This document shows positions 55,397 to 64,000 of a stretch of 64,000 nucleotides of DNA, piece after piece. The first letter of the stretch is position 1; every line of letters begins with the position of its first letter. The translations under genes and the position numbers were made by a program. The stretch is from Dipteris shenzhenensis. Lineage: Eukaryota > Polypodiophyta > Polypodiopsida > Gleicheniales. Under the pieces are notes generated by a model. That model did no database searches. It was not told the origin of the DNA and saw nothing but the letters and a program-made list of their open reading frames with translations. The stretch lies in NCBI GenBank assembly GCA_047967505.1, contig CM106539.1, one strand, 5' to 3'.

Positions 55397-55634
55397 TGTA
55401 GCAACTAGATTATGAGAACCACAAAGAACAGAGAGATAAGCGAACCACGAACGATGCAAAGGACTTCCAATCAAAGATAATCTTCATTGTCTGCTCTCAT
55501 ATCTTAAGACAAGTGAGAACCCTTACATCAAGAAGTTACGACACTTCCAAGATAATCGTTAAGGTTATTCAGTTATCCGCTCTCATGGCGACTTACACAA
55601 CTGACGTAGCTACATGATTGACATGGTCGTTAAT
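55397..55634 (-). repeat. 5' LTR of E4, ~238 bp
   Basis: Matches 50757-51041 except for the 58-bp segment absent here and scattered substitutions. It abuts the Helitron-like helicase region at 55635. Confidence 0.75.
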
Positions 55635-57433
55635 GCTATTAGATAACAGGAACTCAAATGTGATAAAGAGTCTTTCCTCATTCGAAACTTTGGAACTAGA
55701 ACAAAATTTTCGTTTGGTTGTCATTATCTAATGCAACAACTGTTACAAATTGCAACATTTGTAGCTCCAATAGAGAGATCTATATTCTCAATAATCATAA
55801 TTCGTGCTCCAATTGCGATTTCTTGTATTGAGTGAAAATTAGAATCCTTTAGCCATTCTTGTAATTGGATTATGTTTTCTGCATTCGAAGTCACTTTAAT
55901 TTTCTCGATGTGTCTTCCACTAAATTGTTTATGAAGAATGAGCTCATTATAGCGGCGTGTGTCGTTTTGATGAGTACAGAGTATAGTTGTATTGTTGTCA
56001 ATGAATTCGGCTACCTTAGTCTCATTGATGATCAAGTCTCCTAAGTAGTATTGAATCTCTTCTATGCTAGGCTATCGTATTCTAATAATATTTAGGAAAT
56101 TGACATATGTAGGATCTTTGAGATGACACATAGCTGTTTGTAGAAATGAGAATTTAGCAACTGTCCAAAAGCTTGAGTTACAGATGTGACACTTTCAACA
56201 GTACTGGTTGTCTTGAATGTTGCATTTGCACACAGGCGGTAGTTGTGCCATGTCTCCGAATAAGAGCTTTTTTTTTTTTGTAGTGTTTGATTACACGCCC
56301 CGCACAACTGTTTGTTGACAACCATGTATAGCATTTAGCAAGTCATCGAGATTTCATCAATAATGATGACATCTATAGATTTTAGGTCTTGATAGCGTTC
56401 GTTGCCTACTGGAAGTGATGCACGAAACATGTCATGCTTCTTTGGAAGAGCAAATTGATGATGGACTGTAGTTGCTAAGCGGCTAAGTCTTAGTGCCGTT
56501 GCACCTATTGTGGCTGTAAGAACAACTGATTTTCATTGTTCTACGTACTTGTGAGTGATGTATTTGATCATGAAGGTCTTTCCTGATCCTGGTGTACCAC
56601 AAATCACATGGAGGCCTATTTTATCGTAAACATCTTGTTGCTCAGATGATAGAGTCTCTTTTTCAAATTCCTTGAACTCGTTTATCATTCGAAGTATTGA
56701 GATTTGAGATTTGTTGTTGATATTGTCTCCTTCGTTAAGATCTGTTGATGTTATACAATTTCCTTTCGATGCACGTAATGGACTCTTTTGTAGAATCATA
56801 TTTTTTAGTTGGTGGCGATTCTCATCAATAAGCATGTGCACCCTGCAATATTGTTCAACGATTGATTCAATGTCATCTTCTGTTTGTATGAGTTGTTGTA
56901 TATGGCATGTCAAGAAGTATGACTTCGAGCGATTCGCATGGGAAATGAGCTCATTTTCATTTCTGAAATGTATGTGCTTCAGTAGAAGATTATAGAAAAA
57001 TCCATCAAAATGATGAACAAGATGGTAATCTGTGAAGCATACAATGCGTGTGGAGGGATATAGATAGTTACCAAAAGAATCCTTCATGATTACATTTGAA
57101 TTGTTCTTGCGCTTGCCTTTTTGAATCTCATTTTTCTTCCAGAATTCGTAGAATGTGAGGTTTTCCATGATGTTTGGTCGACCACATTACGTATCTACTG
57201 GATGCATTGTTGTGACACAGATATCATTGGCGCAGCGATGGTGGAGATGAGTCTATGAAGTATACAGCCTCGCTCCTTTGTATGGTGGGAATTTGCAAGC
57301 ATGATAGTGCTGCCTCTGTTGGTGATGTCGGCTTTGATAAAATACATGCAGATATCATTTTCAACTTCAAAGGATCTAGATTCTCAAGTCCGAGGAGCTT
57401 TGCATCCTCGATGTTCAAGTTCATATGTCCCAT
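55635..57433 (-). pseudogene. Helitron/PIF1-type helicase, C-terminal half, decayed
   Basis: Minus strand. Upstream region 57433-57224 has 'SPTEAALSCLQIP' and 'VYFIDSSPPSLRQ', resembling the segment between Rep and helicase in Helitron-like elements. 57168-56533 (211 residues) contains 'LSSEQQDVYDKIGLHVI' and Walker A 'CGTPGSGKTFMI' (about 56600-56570). 'DVIIIDEISM' (Walker B, about 56375-56345) follows after a stop. Further on, 'QEIAIGARIMIIENIDLSIG' (about 55835-55775) is the conserved PIF1-family G-A-x-V-M motif. The helicase would unwind DNA during rolling-circle transposition. No Rep HUH motif was found further upstream. Stops and frameshifts at 56.5-56.1 kb show it is inactive. E4 has inserted at its 3' side. 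Confidence 0.7.
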
Positions 57434-58198
57434 CGGCTCTATTTTGTCCCATCGGCTCTATTTTCATAGCATCCTTTAAGAGGTAGTATATTAGGCATGA
57501 ATTTGTTATTCTTTGAATGTTCATGTGTGCTTGCCACCACAACAATAGTATGATAGCATGATATGGGACAATGTTTCAATGCTCAAAGGATGAAGAAGAA
57601 ATAAGCCTCCCATCCGCCCCTACAGGCAAGCCATGTGGCTGATACAAAGAACATTTCCCTCGTATTTTGTGAAGAGGGATCCCTACTTGTCTAGAAAGAA
57701 CTCCTACAGGATTTCCATGGATCCCTCTTATGACGCTACCCCCAAATCTGCAGCTGCAGCTTGCCCCCCTCCCTCCATTTTCTTACTCCTGCAGTGCAAA
57801 AGGGTTATGGTTTGGGCCTACCATGCATACCCACCCAGTGACCAAATGAGATCAGTAGCTGTAGCAATCAAGCTTCTGCTTTCATGGCGGACCTCCGTCG
57901 TTCCTTCGCAACAGTGGTGGGCATAAATGTTCAATGACATAAGTTTGATTTTGTCGAATCATCAATGACCTGATGGAACCACTAAGGGAGCTTTCCACTT
58001 CGTCTTTTGGGACAGGAAGACATGATCATGATTGCCGCTGCAGAAAACACAGCAATATCTATAATTTTTGTTCGCTAAGAACTTGGATTTCGCTTCCAGA
58101 AGTTGCTTCAACAAAACACGAAACAGCTGTAGCTCTTATGTTTCTGTGATCAAGCTATAGACAGTAGTCAAGGTCCATGCTACGTATGCTTGAATGAC
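57434..58198. other. no gene recognised
   Basis: Where the Helitron Rep domain would lie if the element were complete. No HUH or Rep motif was seen. A short frame (57633-57926 plus) has no known domain. Confidence 0.4.
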
Positions 58199-58566
58199 AG
58201 TAGCTCGCAGCAGTGGGAGAAAAGCCAAGAGAAAACAGTGTAGGGACTCGTGGATGCTTGCAACCAATGATCGCCAGTTGCTATTTTCGCTCGTTCAAGA
58301 GGTTCTTGATCATTTGAGGGACCTCGTGGATGTTCTCAGTAGCCTGTTGATTGTTGTAGTTGATTCGAGGAGTGAACGACAGTAGCTCATAGCAGCAGCA
58401 GTGGGAGAAAAGCCAGAAGAAAACAGTGTAAGGGCTCATGGATGCTCACAAGAGCTGATTGCCAGTTGCTATTTTCGCTTGTTCCAGAGGTTCTTGATCG
58501 TTTGAGGGACCTCGTGGATGTTTGCAGCAACCTATTGATTATTGCAGTTGATTCGAGGAGTGTTCC
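58199..58566. repeat. 182-bp tandem duplication
   Basis: Two copies (58199-58380 and 58381-58566) starting AGTAGCTC, sharing 'GTGGGAGAAAAGCCA' and 'TTGAGGGACCTCGTGGATGT', with about 15% divergence by eye and a small CAG insertion. Confidence 0.75.
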
Positions 58567-59170
58567 ATGAGTTGACAGTAAAAGAAACGGGATGCTATTC
58601 GTGGCAAGCTGTGATCATTGCTAAGCAAAGGTCAGAAGGCAGTTTTGCCATTGATACACCCAGGTATATGGCTCGCTTGCAGGCAGTATGAGGAGGAAGG
58701 TTTGAACAATTGTCTCTTGTTCGGGAGCAAGCTCCGGATCATGCCCCATAGTTGTAGCTGAGATGACGAAACGCTGCACAAGCAGGATTGCAAGTCTAGA
58801 AGCCTGAAAAAAAATGAATAGAAACGATTGGCTCCTCGGCCATCTTTGGATTGCATCGTGAACTTCTGTTATTCCAGCCAGCTGCACAATCCGGCCTCTC
58901 TTTCGATCACCAAACTCCTTTCTCATGAGATCTTACCTGCTGGGTAGACGTGATCATGCCCACAACTTCCAAAGAGGATGCCCCTGTCATGACATCCCAC
59001 AGCGACTGTGCACCTATGACTGTGCATACGTCCCACAACAATAATTTTGGCCAAAAAGACTACGAAAAACACAAGGGAAAGAAAGAAGGGCGGAGGGGGA
59101 GAAAAGCGAATCTCATAGGCTCCCAAAGCAGTGGAGCATGAAGGTGAGTAGAGGCAGTAGCATAGAGTTG
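58567..59170. other. no gene recognised
   Basis: A short frame (58926-58621 minus, 101 residues) shows no recognisable domain. Confidence 0.4.
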
Positions 59171-59541
59171 GGGCCTTAGCACACTGATGTGGCTAGCATG
59201 GGTTTAGGATGGGAATCTTTTTGTCATCATTACTCCCATCCTACACCAAGTGGTCTAGGATGGATTTAGAATGGGAGTAAACCATGGCCTCTAGACCCTG
59301 GTAGCCAAAATGGGTTCCCCTTTTTTAGGGATTCAAAAACATGGAAGGATGACATGTGTCCTTGTCCCCACAAGGTGCCCACCTATTAAACACATGAAAT
59401 GATGCTCTTCCTCCTAAACCCATCCCTAGTTCTTTTTTTGTTAGCACATGGTGGGATGGTAATAGGATAGAAATATGCATGGGACCACTTGGGACCACCT
59501 TTTCCCATTCCCATCCTATTTCTTCCCATGTGCTAAGCCCC
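59171..59541. mobile_element. PIF/Harbinger-like MITE, 371 bp
   Basis: The left end is GGGCCTTAGCACA; the reverse complement of the right end is GGGGCTTAGCACA (12 of 13). Inner inverted similarity continues ('TAGGATGGGAAT' near 59204 and its complement near 59507). The flanking 3-bp TTG occurs at both sides (59168-59170 and 59542-59544). A 3-bp target duplication and GGG-type termini suit PIF/Harbinger (Tourist-like). No transposase. Confidence 0.6.
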
Positions 59542-59579
59542 TTGGAGACGGCAAGGCATGAAGAAGATGAAGACTAGCT

Positions 59580-59733
59580 TGCTGAAGCAAAGGAGTTCAT
59601 GCAATACCGCTATGCAAGCATCGAACCATTGCTTGAATTAGCAAAGAAAAAAGCAAACCGTAAATCGAGGGTGACACGTGGCTCAACCAGCTATGCTACC
59701 TACCTAAAAACTCAGAAATGCAAATAGAGAAAT
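59580..59733 (+). pseudogene. short coding-like fragment, unrecognised
   Basis: The + frame reads 'LAEAKEFMQYRYASIEPLLE' then 'LAKKKANRKSRVTRGSTSYA', ending at a stop near 59728. The amphipathic, basic composition looks protein-like, but it is only about 48 codons and flanked by non-coding sequence. It could be a relic exon or transposon ORF. Confidence 0.3.
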
Positions 59734-60129
59734 CCTTGTAACTCTTCATAGGTGCAATACATGACTGAATTTCTCAAGAGAGAAGACTAAGGGAAGTTGG
59801 AACCTCAGGGTCCATTCACACCCCTTCACATCCCCCATGTGACTATTCCCTAACCTTACTCTAGGTGCATAGTTATTACCTCACAATAGGCTAAAGCATG
59901 TAAAGTAGCTCTCATACGTGGTGGGTGAGAAAGGAGGCTTGATCACAACGATGTATGGAGGCTCTCGCCTCCATGGGATTTCAAGGGTTTAAAAAAGGTG
60001 GTCGCAGGGTTCAAAATGGGGATAGGGTTGAGAGAGCTATCTAGGATTTCCAAGGTTCAAAGGGGGTTGCCGAGTTTATGAGGAGTCCAGGGTTAAGGAG
60101 TGGAGAGCTAGTCTTCTTCGCGACTTCGA

Positions 60130-60362
60130 GGGGTAAGGGTTGAAGAGGAGGGACACTGGAGGAGGGAGGAGGGAGCGAGGGAGGAGGAGAAGGGAGGGGG
60201 AAGGAGGAGGGAAGAGGAGAAGGAGGAGGGAGGAGAAGAAGGGAGGGGAGAGGAGGAGGGAAGAGGAGGAGGGGAAGGGAGGGAGAGGAGGAGGGAAGAG
60301 GACGAGAAGAAAGAGAAGGAGGAAGAGGAAGGAGGAGGAGGAGAGAGGAGGAGGAGGGGGTA
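60130..60362. repeat. purine-rich (GGA/GAA) tract
   Basis: About 230 bp of nearly uninterrupted G/A on the + strand, inverse of the 33380-33690 C/T tract. Mirror-like repetition (GAGGAGGGAGGAG) is triplex-prone in principle. Long ORFs here are low-complexity artefacts. Confidence 0.85.
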
Positions 60363-60589
60363 CAAGGGTAGGGAGTGCAAGGGTAAGGGCATGCTAGAAC
60401 ACGATAGTATAAGACAGCATGGACACAATGGAGATCAATCACATGAACACAATAGTGAGCTTGAATATTGAACCCCAAAGAGTGGGAGCTTCATTCTATT
60501 AAGAGATACTTATATATGTTGGTCTCTACACAATCCGTAGGTACCTCCGTGGTGGGACCTCTTTTGTAGGAGACCTTTTGGACAAGAGT

Positions 60590-60735
60590 TCCTCCATTTA
60601 TTAGGGGGACCTTTTGGGTCTCTATACAAAGTGGGGGACCTTTGAGTCTTTACACAAAGTGGGGGGACCTTTGAGTTTCTACACAAAGTGGGAGGACCTT
60701 TTAGTCTCTACACAAAGTGGGAGGACCTCATAAAG
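60590..60735. repeat. inverted minisatellite, partner of 32975-33180
   Basis: Units 'TCTCTACACAAAGTGGGAGG' repeated about five times with variation; the reverse complement of the 33-kb half-units. Confidence 0.75.
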
Positions 60736-61309
60736 TGTTGGCTTTTAGCTACCGGTGGGATGCCAATCATTATGATCCAGATATTATAGATGCTCCTCGC
60801 AATTGGCCGCTAATCAGTTGAAACTCCACGATCATATGGACAAGCCAAGAAACACTCATAAGAGCCTTGAACAAAACATGCATTAATTATGCAAGGAAGT
60901 TATGATAAAACACTCAAGGAGGGTGTAAAATATAGTGAAGGTTTAGGGGTTATCCTGGACGTGTCTCTCACCATTGATGACCATTTACCCGACCTTAGTT
61001 TCAACCCAAATCAACAAATAGATGCTCAAACAACAAGTTGCCTCTTTCAAAGAGCCATATCTCTGTGCAAGGGCGATATGTGTGTGTTTGTTTGAAGAAA
61101 TGGTTGACACTGGCTTCTTAAAAGCCGAGCAAACAATATACGGTGTTCGTGGATTACAAGGAAAAGATCGCCAATAAGCTCGATCCATCTATCACCGATG
61201 CCATCTTTACCATACTCATTAGGTAAAAACAACCAGAGCACAACATCATCTACAAACTCAATCATAATCCAAGGACAGGTAATCAAATCGGTTTGGGGGA
61301 GTTGTTAAC

Positions 61310-61525
61310 CCTATGGCAACAAGGGCCAAAAGTGCAATCTAGAGCAACAACGATGAGATCATTGTTTGTGTAGAGTAGCGGCAAAGCTCTACTTGTAATA
61401 GCTCGAGCCTGAAAGATGGGATGATGAATCTTAAAGGATGAGGATAGTCAAAATCCTCTCTAGAAAAGATCCAATCATACTTGCAGGATCAGGATCTAGA
61501 GAGAGAAAGATGAAATCTAGAGAGA
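61310..61525 (+). repeat. direct repeat, copy 2 (partner at 32745)
   Basis: Matches 32745-32955 in the same orientation (shared 'ATGATGAATCTTAAAGGATG' and 'GATCTAGAGAGAGAAAGA'). Together with the inverted minisatellites this makes a mixed direct/inverted arrangement. Confidence 0.65.
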
Positions 61526-61678
61526 GAGGAGGACCATGAGTTCTTCACCAAGATTAAATTCTTTCGCGACCATTTTCTCAGAGTATTGGTGGACAGAGTG
61601 ATCATCAAATCTTAGCACTTAGGAGGGCAGACGAGTCTCACATGCCTTGAGGATCGCCATTGGATAGATGTGGCAGCA

Positions 61679-62830
61679 TCAAATGCAGGATGCGTTTTTG
61701 GAAGGAAGATGGAGCTTGTAAGTACTCAAGGAGGTACTTTTCTTTGAGCAACTTTGAGGCAACTTTGGTCTATGCGAAGCAGGTTGTGGCTCTAATTTTT
61801 TACTTATGGCTGGAATGATTTGCACTTGGTAAATACTCATTGAAATTTCGAAGAGGTCCCATCGGGGCTTCCCATCAAGCACTCATACAGTAGTATTGCA
61901 TTAGGCTTTAACCGTATGAGATGCACTGACAGGCATAACACATTTCTCTCATCTTCATCCATCTGTTGGCATAGATTCCGGAGAGTCTTTGTGCTCACTG
62001 ACCTGGTCCAATCAAGACCAGATACTGCATGTAACATCTTGATTTGCAAGTGTTTCCACTGAATGCATATTCTTCCTTCAAGGTGATCCTCTTGCTAGAG
62101 GACTACAACAAGCTCTTGGTATAATGTAGTGATGCCCTATAGCAATAGATATTGTGTTGATTCCTCCACATCGTCAGCAGCTTGACTCAGTAGTTGAAGT
62201 TCCAACTTGGAAATTATTGCCTTTTCATTTTGCAACTCTATGTACTTTTCTTTATACTTACCTAGTGTTGAGGTGTATCCAAGCTTTAGACTATTGAATT
62301 GTTGAGCTGCTTTTGGCTGGCATTTGATCATTAAGCACGCGGAGTTGGAGTATCTCTTGTTCTTGAGCATCCAGTTTTACTTTGGCATTCACAAGATTCT
62401 CCCTTGATGCTATGCATTCCTTCTCTACTGCTTGAATTTGATGTTTACCTTCCTTTTCGCAACTCATTGTTTATGTCTATTATGGCATGGATCTAATCCT
62501 CTTTAAGTAGCAACCTTTTGTTTAAGTGCACCATTTCTTTTGTTATATCATAACAAGTGACTTGCATTTGACTCGATCTCTTCCTTTCTGTTCAAGGGTT
62601 CAAACAGCTGTGTGTGCCTTTCTTGGATTAAAACCGTGGCTTGTAAGGCATCCTTCCTATTTTCTGCTAGAGCATTTTGTACAAGGAGCTATTGCTACAT
62701 TTACTGTGCCATGCTTTTCTTGAGCTTATAAATTTTAGTCTCGGCACTTTGCAACTTGGTTTGGAGTGATGGGAGCATCTGTCTTTCCATTTCTCTTTCC
62801 TGCTCATCTGATGCCATGTTAGTAAATAAC
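61679..62830 (-). pseudogene. unrecognised protein with coiled coil, decayed
   Basis: Broken minus-strand frames. Near 62810-62720 the sequence 'EREMERQMLPSLQTKLQSAE' predicts a coiled coil. 62370-62137 adds 'KYIELQNEKAIISKLELQLL', again coiled-coil-like. 62049-61837 reads 'TKTLRNLCQQMDEDERNVLC' with several Cys. These could be parts of one retroelement ORF1 or a plant gene relic. No domain identified. Confidence 0.35.
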
Positions 62831-62972
62831 TGTGACCATTATTACAACTATTGACTGTGATGCTATATGATCTAGAATGTGCTATTGCCTTGCTTGTATT
62901 GGTCATACAATGGACTGCCATGCATCCATGTGGAATTCTAATCTCTTTTCGGAACATCAGTCTATTGTAGGG

Positions 62973-63365
62973 TGCTACTAGAGACATTTGGGGGTTCTGA
63001 CCCTAGAGCTGTGGAGTCGTCAACATTGTTGACTTGTGGTGTTGAGAGATATGGTGCCATGAGCACATGTAGAGCAAAGGTATGAGCAAAGGGTAAGCTG
63101 CCACATGGCATGGAGGAGATATCCCACATGTGAGCAAGAAAATGGATGTAAGTACCCTCACCTATAAAAGGGAGGTTCATTTGAAGGAATGATATATCAA
63201 GCACTTTGCACTATCTCAAGATTCTCTTTATGAGTCCAAGCTAATCTATCTTGGAACCTAATTGACTTGAGATACATGTCATGAGCACTCTCTTCATCAT
63301 GTTTTCACACAGGTTTCATCCACCTTAGAGCACTCCATAGATCCTGAGGCACACATGTTTTGTCA
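62973..63365 (+). repeat. 5' LTR of an LTR retrotransposon running off the window
   Basis: Ends ...TGTTTTGTCA immediately before a primer site; the start (first TG at 62973) is an estimate. A TATA box lies at 63162-63170. The internal region begins at 63378 and leaves the window at 64000. Confidence 0.6.
63162..63170 (+). promoter_or_regulatory. TATA box in right-end LTR
   Basis: CTATAAAAG about 200 bp upstream of the primer site, within the LTR, with transcription start probably near 63195. Confidence 0.55.
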
Positions 63366-63377
63366 TGGTATCAGAGC
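63366..63377 (+). other. primer-binding site, tRNA-iMet type
   Basis: TGGTATCAGAGC, an exact match to the initiator-Met primer site core, adjacent to an LTR end. Same type as E1 (2956), different from element A and E4. Confidence 0.8.
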
Positions 63378-63706
63378 GTAGGTCTAGTCTCCTAGATTAG
63401 TTGTAGGTTGCCTTAGGAGCACGTGTTTTGTCATAGGTTAGTTTTAGTTTTAGATTGAGAACAAGTTTCCGTCCCTAGAGAGAGAAATTTTCTGTCCATC
63501 CATTTCATGAGAGATTCATTGTGAGCTTAAGTGTTCCTTATTCTGTGAGAGCAAGAGAGTCCCTTGAGTATTTTCTTTGTGAGGATTCATGTGAGAGAGA
63601 GTGTTCTTCTTCCTTTGTACTTCGAGTGAGAAAGGAAAGATAGGGAGAGTTCTGTGATATTTCTGAGAGGAAATCTTTTCTTTAGAGATTCCTAAGAGAC
63701 AAAGCA

Positions 63707-64000
63707 ATGACTGCTCCCTTGATGTAGACTGTGCCAAAAAGAAGCTCCTGAATGCTCCTGCAGCCACCCAACTCTCCTACTCAGCCCATGCCTCATATCC
63801 AGCAACGAATATAAGTGCTGCAACACCAAGCTCCAACACAGTCCTGCAACACAGAGCTTGCACAAACAACCCATCGACAAAGCCAAGCATTCGATGACTA
63901 TAGCACACGATTCAACGCGAGTAGGTAGGACTGCTTGTTGGCGGACTCATAGGTCATGACCAGGGCTATAGCAAACAAGGCCAACTCATGCAGCAACCGA
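63707..64000 (+). pseudogene. gag start of the right-end element, partial
   Basis: An ATG at 63707 opens 'MTAPL', followed by Gln/Pro-rich sequence interrupted by TAG, TGA and TAA. Later the frame reads 'QSQAFDDYSTRFNASR' and 'VMTRAIANKANSCSNR' to the window edge. The position after the primer site supports gag; no domain is complete. Confidence 0.4.

Larger units (their letters stand above)
50757..55634 (-). mobile_element. Ty3/gypsy element E4, 4.9 kb
   Basis: A minus-strand LTR retrotransposon with short LTRs (3' LTR 50757-51041, 5' LTR 55397-55634), primer site, gag, protease, RT, RNase H, integrase and polypurine tract, all in canonical order. Flanks give a 5-bp target duplication CCTAT/GCTAT (4 of 5 match). 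No chromodomain. The catalytic residues of protease, RT, RNase H and integrase are all present. Coding is broken by about five stop codons that read as C-to-T changes. Confidence 0.85.
59890..60740 (-). repeat. family R repeat, copy 2, inverted
   Basis: Module by module inverse of 32960-33960: shared block (59890-60125, with 'GGAGGCTCTCGCCTCCATGG'), purine-rich tract (60130-60362), a shared block with 'GTGGGAGCTTCATTCTATTA', and the inverted minisatellite (60590-60735). Diverged by substitutions and indels. Confidence 0.7.

Noticed and set aside
55635-57433. Cellular PIF1 helicase gene
   Set aside because: Stops and frameshifts plus the upstream 'SSPP' segment fit a Helitron-type relic better; not fully excluded.
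60041-60478. Pro/Ser/Leu-rich frames of 106-145 codons on the minus strand
   Set aside because: Low-complexity purine tract translated; no start context or domain.
1-64000. CRISPR array, prokaryotic operon or phage features
   Set aside because: Sequence is eukaryotic plant-type; tandem repeats present lack the spacer structure of CRISPR.

Overview
This is a transposon-dominated stretch of a large land-plant nuclear genome. No intact protein-coding gene was found, and short ORFs are scattered over decayed Ty3/gypsy, Ty1/copia, LINE-like, Helitron, SINE and MITE sequence. The mix (LINE-type ORF1/endonuclease fragments, several gypsy lineages, tRNA-derived SINE heads, plant-style AATAAA/TGTAA 3' ends) suggests a big-genome plant, perhaps a fern or another non-angiosperm. 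The sequence alone does not settle the species.

Layout. 1-2.29 kb: a + strand non-LTR retroelement (coiled-coil/RRM-like ORF1 plus EEP endonuclease, no reverse transcriptase). 2.29-7.46 kb: a + strand gypsy element E1, riddled with stops. 9.8-10.82 kb: the 3' end and LTR of a copia element. 11.57-12.07 kb: a nearly perfect hairpin MITE. 13.2-17.3 kb: minus-strand gypsy debris, with a possible two-exon 3' end of a cellular gene on the + strand (14.44-14.97 kb). 18.1-19.7 kb: a SINE head, a broken coding fragment, and the best candidate cellular exon (minus, 18702-19730). 21.2 kb: a Stowaway-like MITE. 21.9-30.0 kb: several minus-strand gypsy fragments and AT-rich degenerate repeats. 30.1 kb: a purine-pyrimidine alternating microsatellite.

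34034-43103 is the best-preserved element (element A): two ~988-bp LTRs (about 97% identical by eye), a tRNA-Asp-like primer site, gag, protease, RT, a catalytically degenerate RNase H, and integrase. It is Tat/Athila-like. A second, archaeal-type RNase H with all its acidic residues and an adjacent CCHC knuckle lies upstream of gag, between the 5' LTR and gag, instead of between RNase H and integrase. Element A sits inside an older repeat ('family R') that recurs at 45.5 kb and, inverted, at 59.9-60.7 kb.

50757-55634 is a second recognisable minus-strand gypsy element (E4), with short LTRs and intact protease, RT, RNase H and integrase active sites but several C-to-T stop codons. It has inserted next to the C-terminal half of a Helitron/PIF1-type helicase (55.6-57.4 kb). 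The right end has a PIF/Harbinger-like MITE (59.17 kb), an inverted family R copy, an unrecognised coiled-coil ORF, and the 5' LTR and gag start of another + strand LTR element running off the window.

The genes do not form an operon or pathway. They are nested mobile elements of different ages. Most interrupted codons in the younger elements are CAG, CAA or CGA turned to TAG, TAA or TGA, the pattern expected from methylcytosine deamination.
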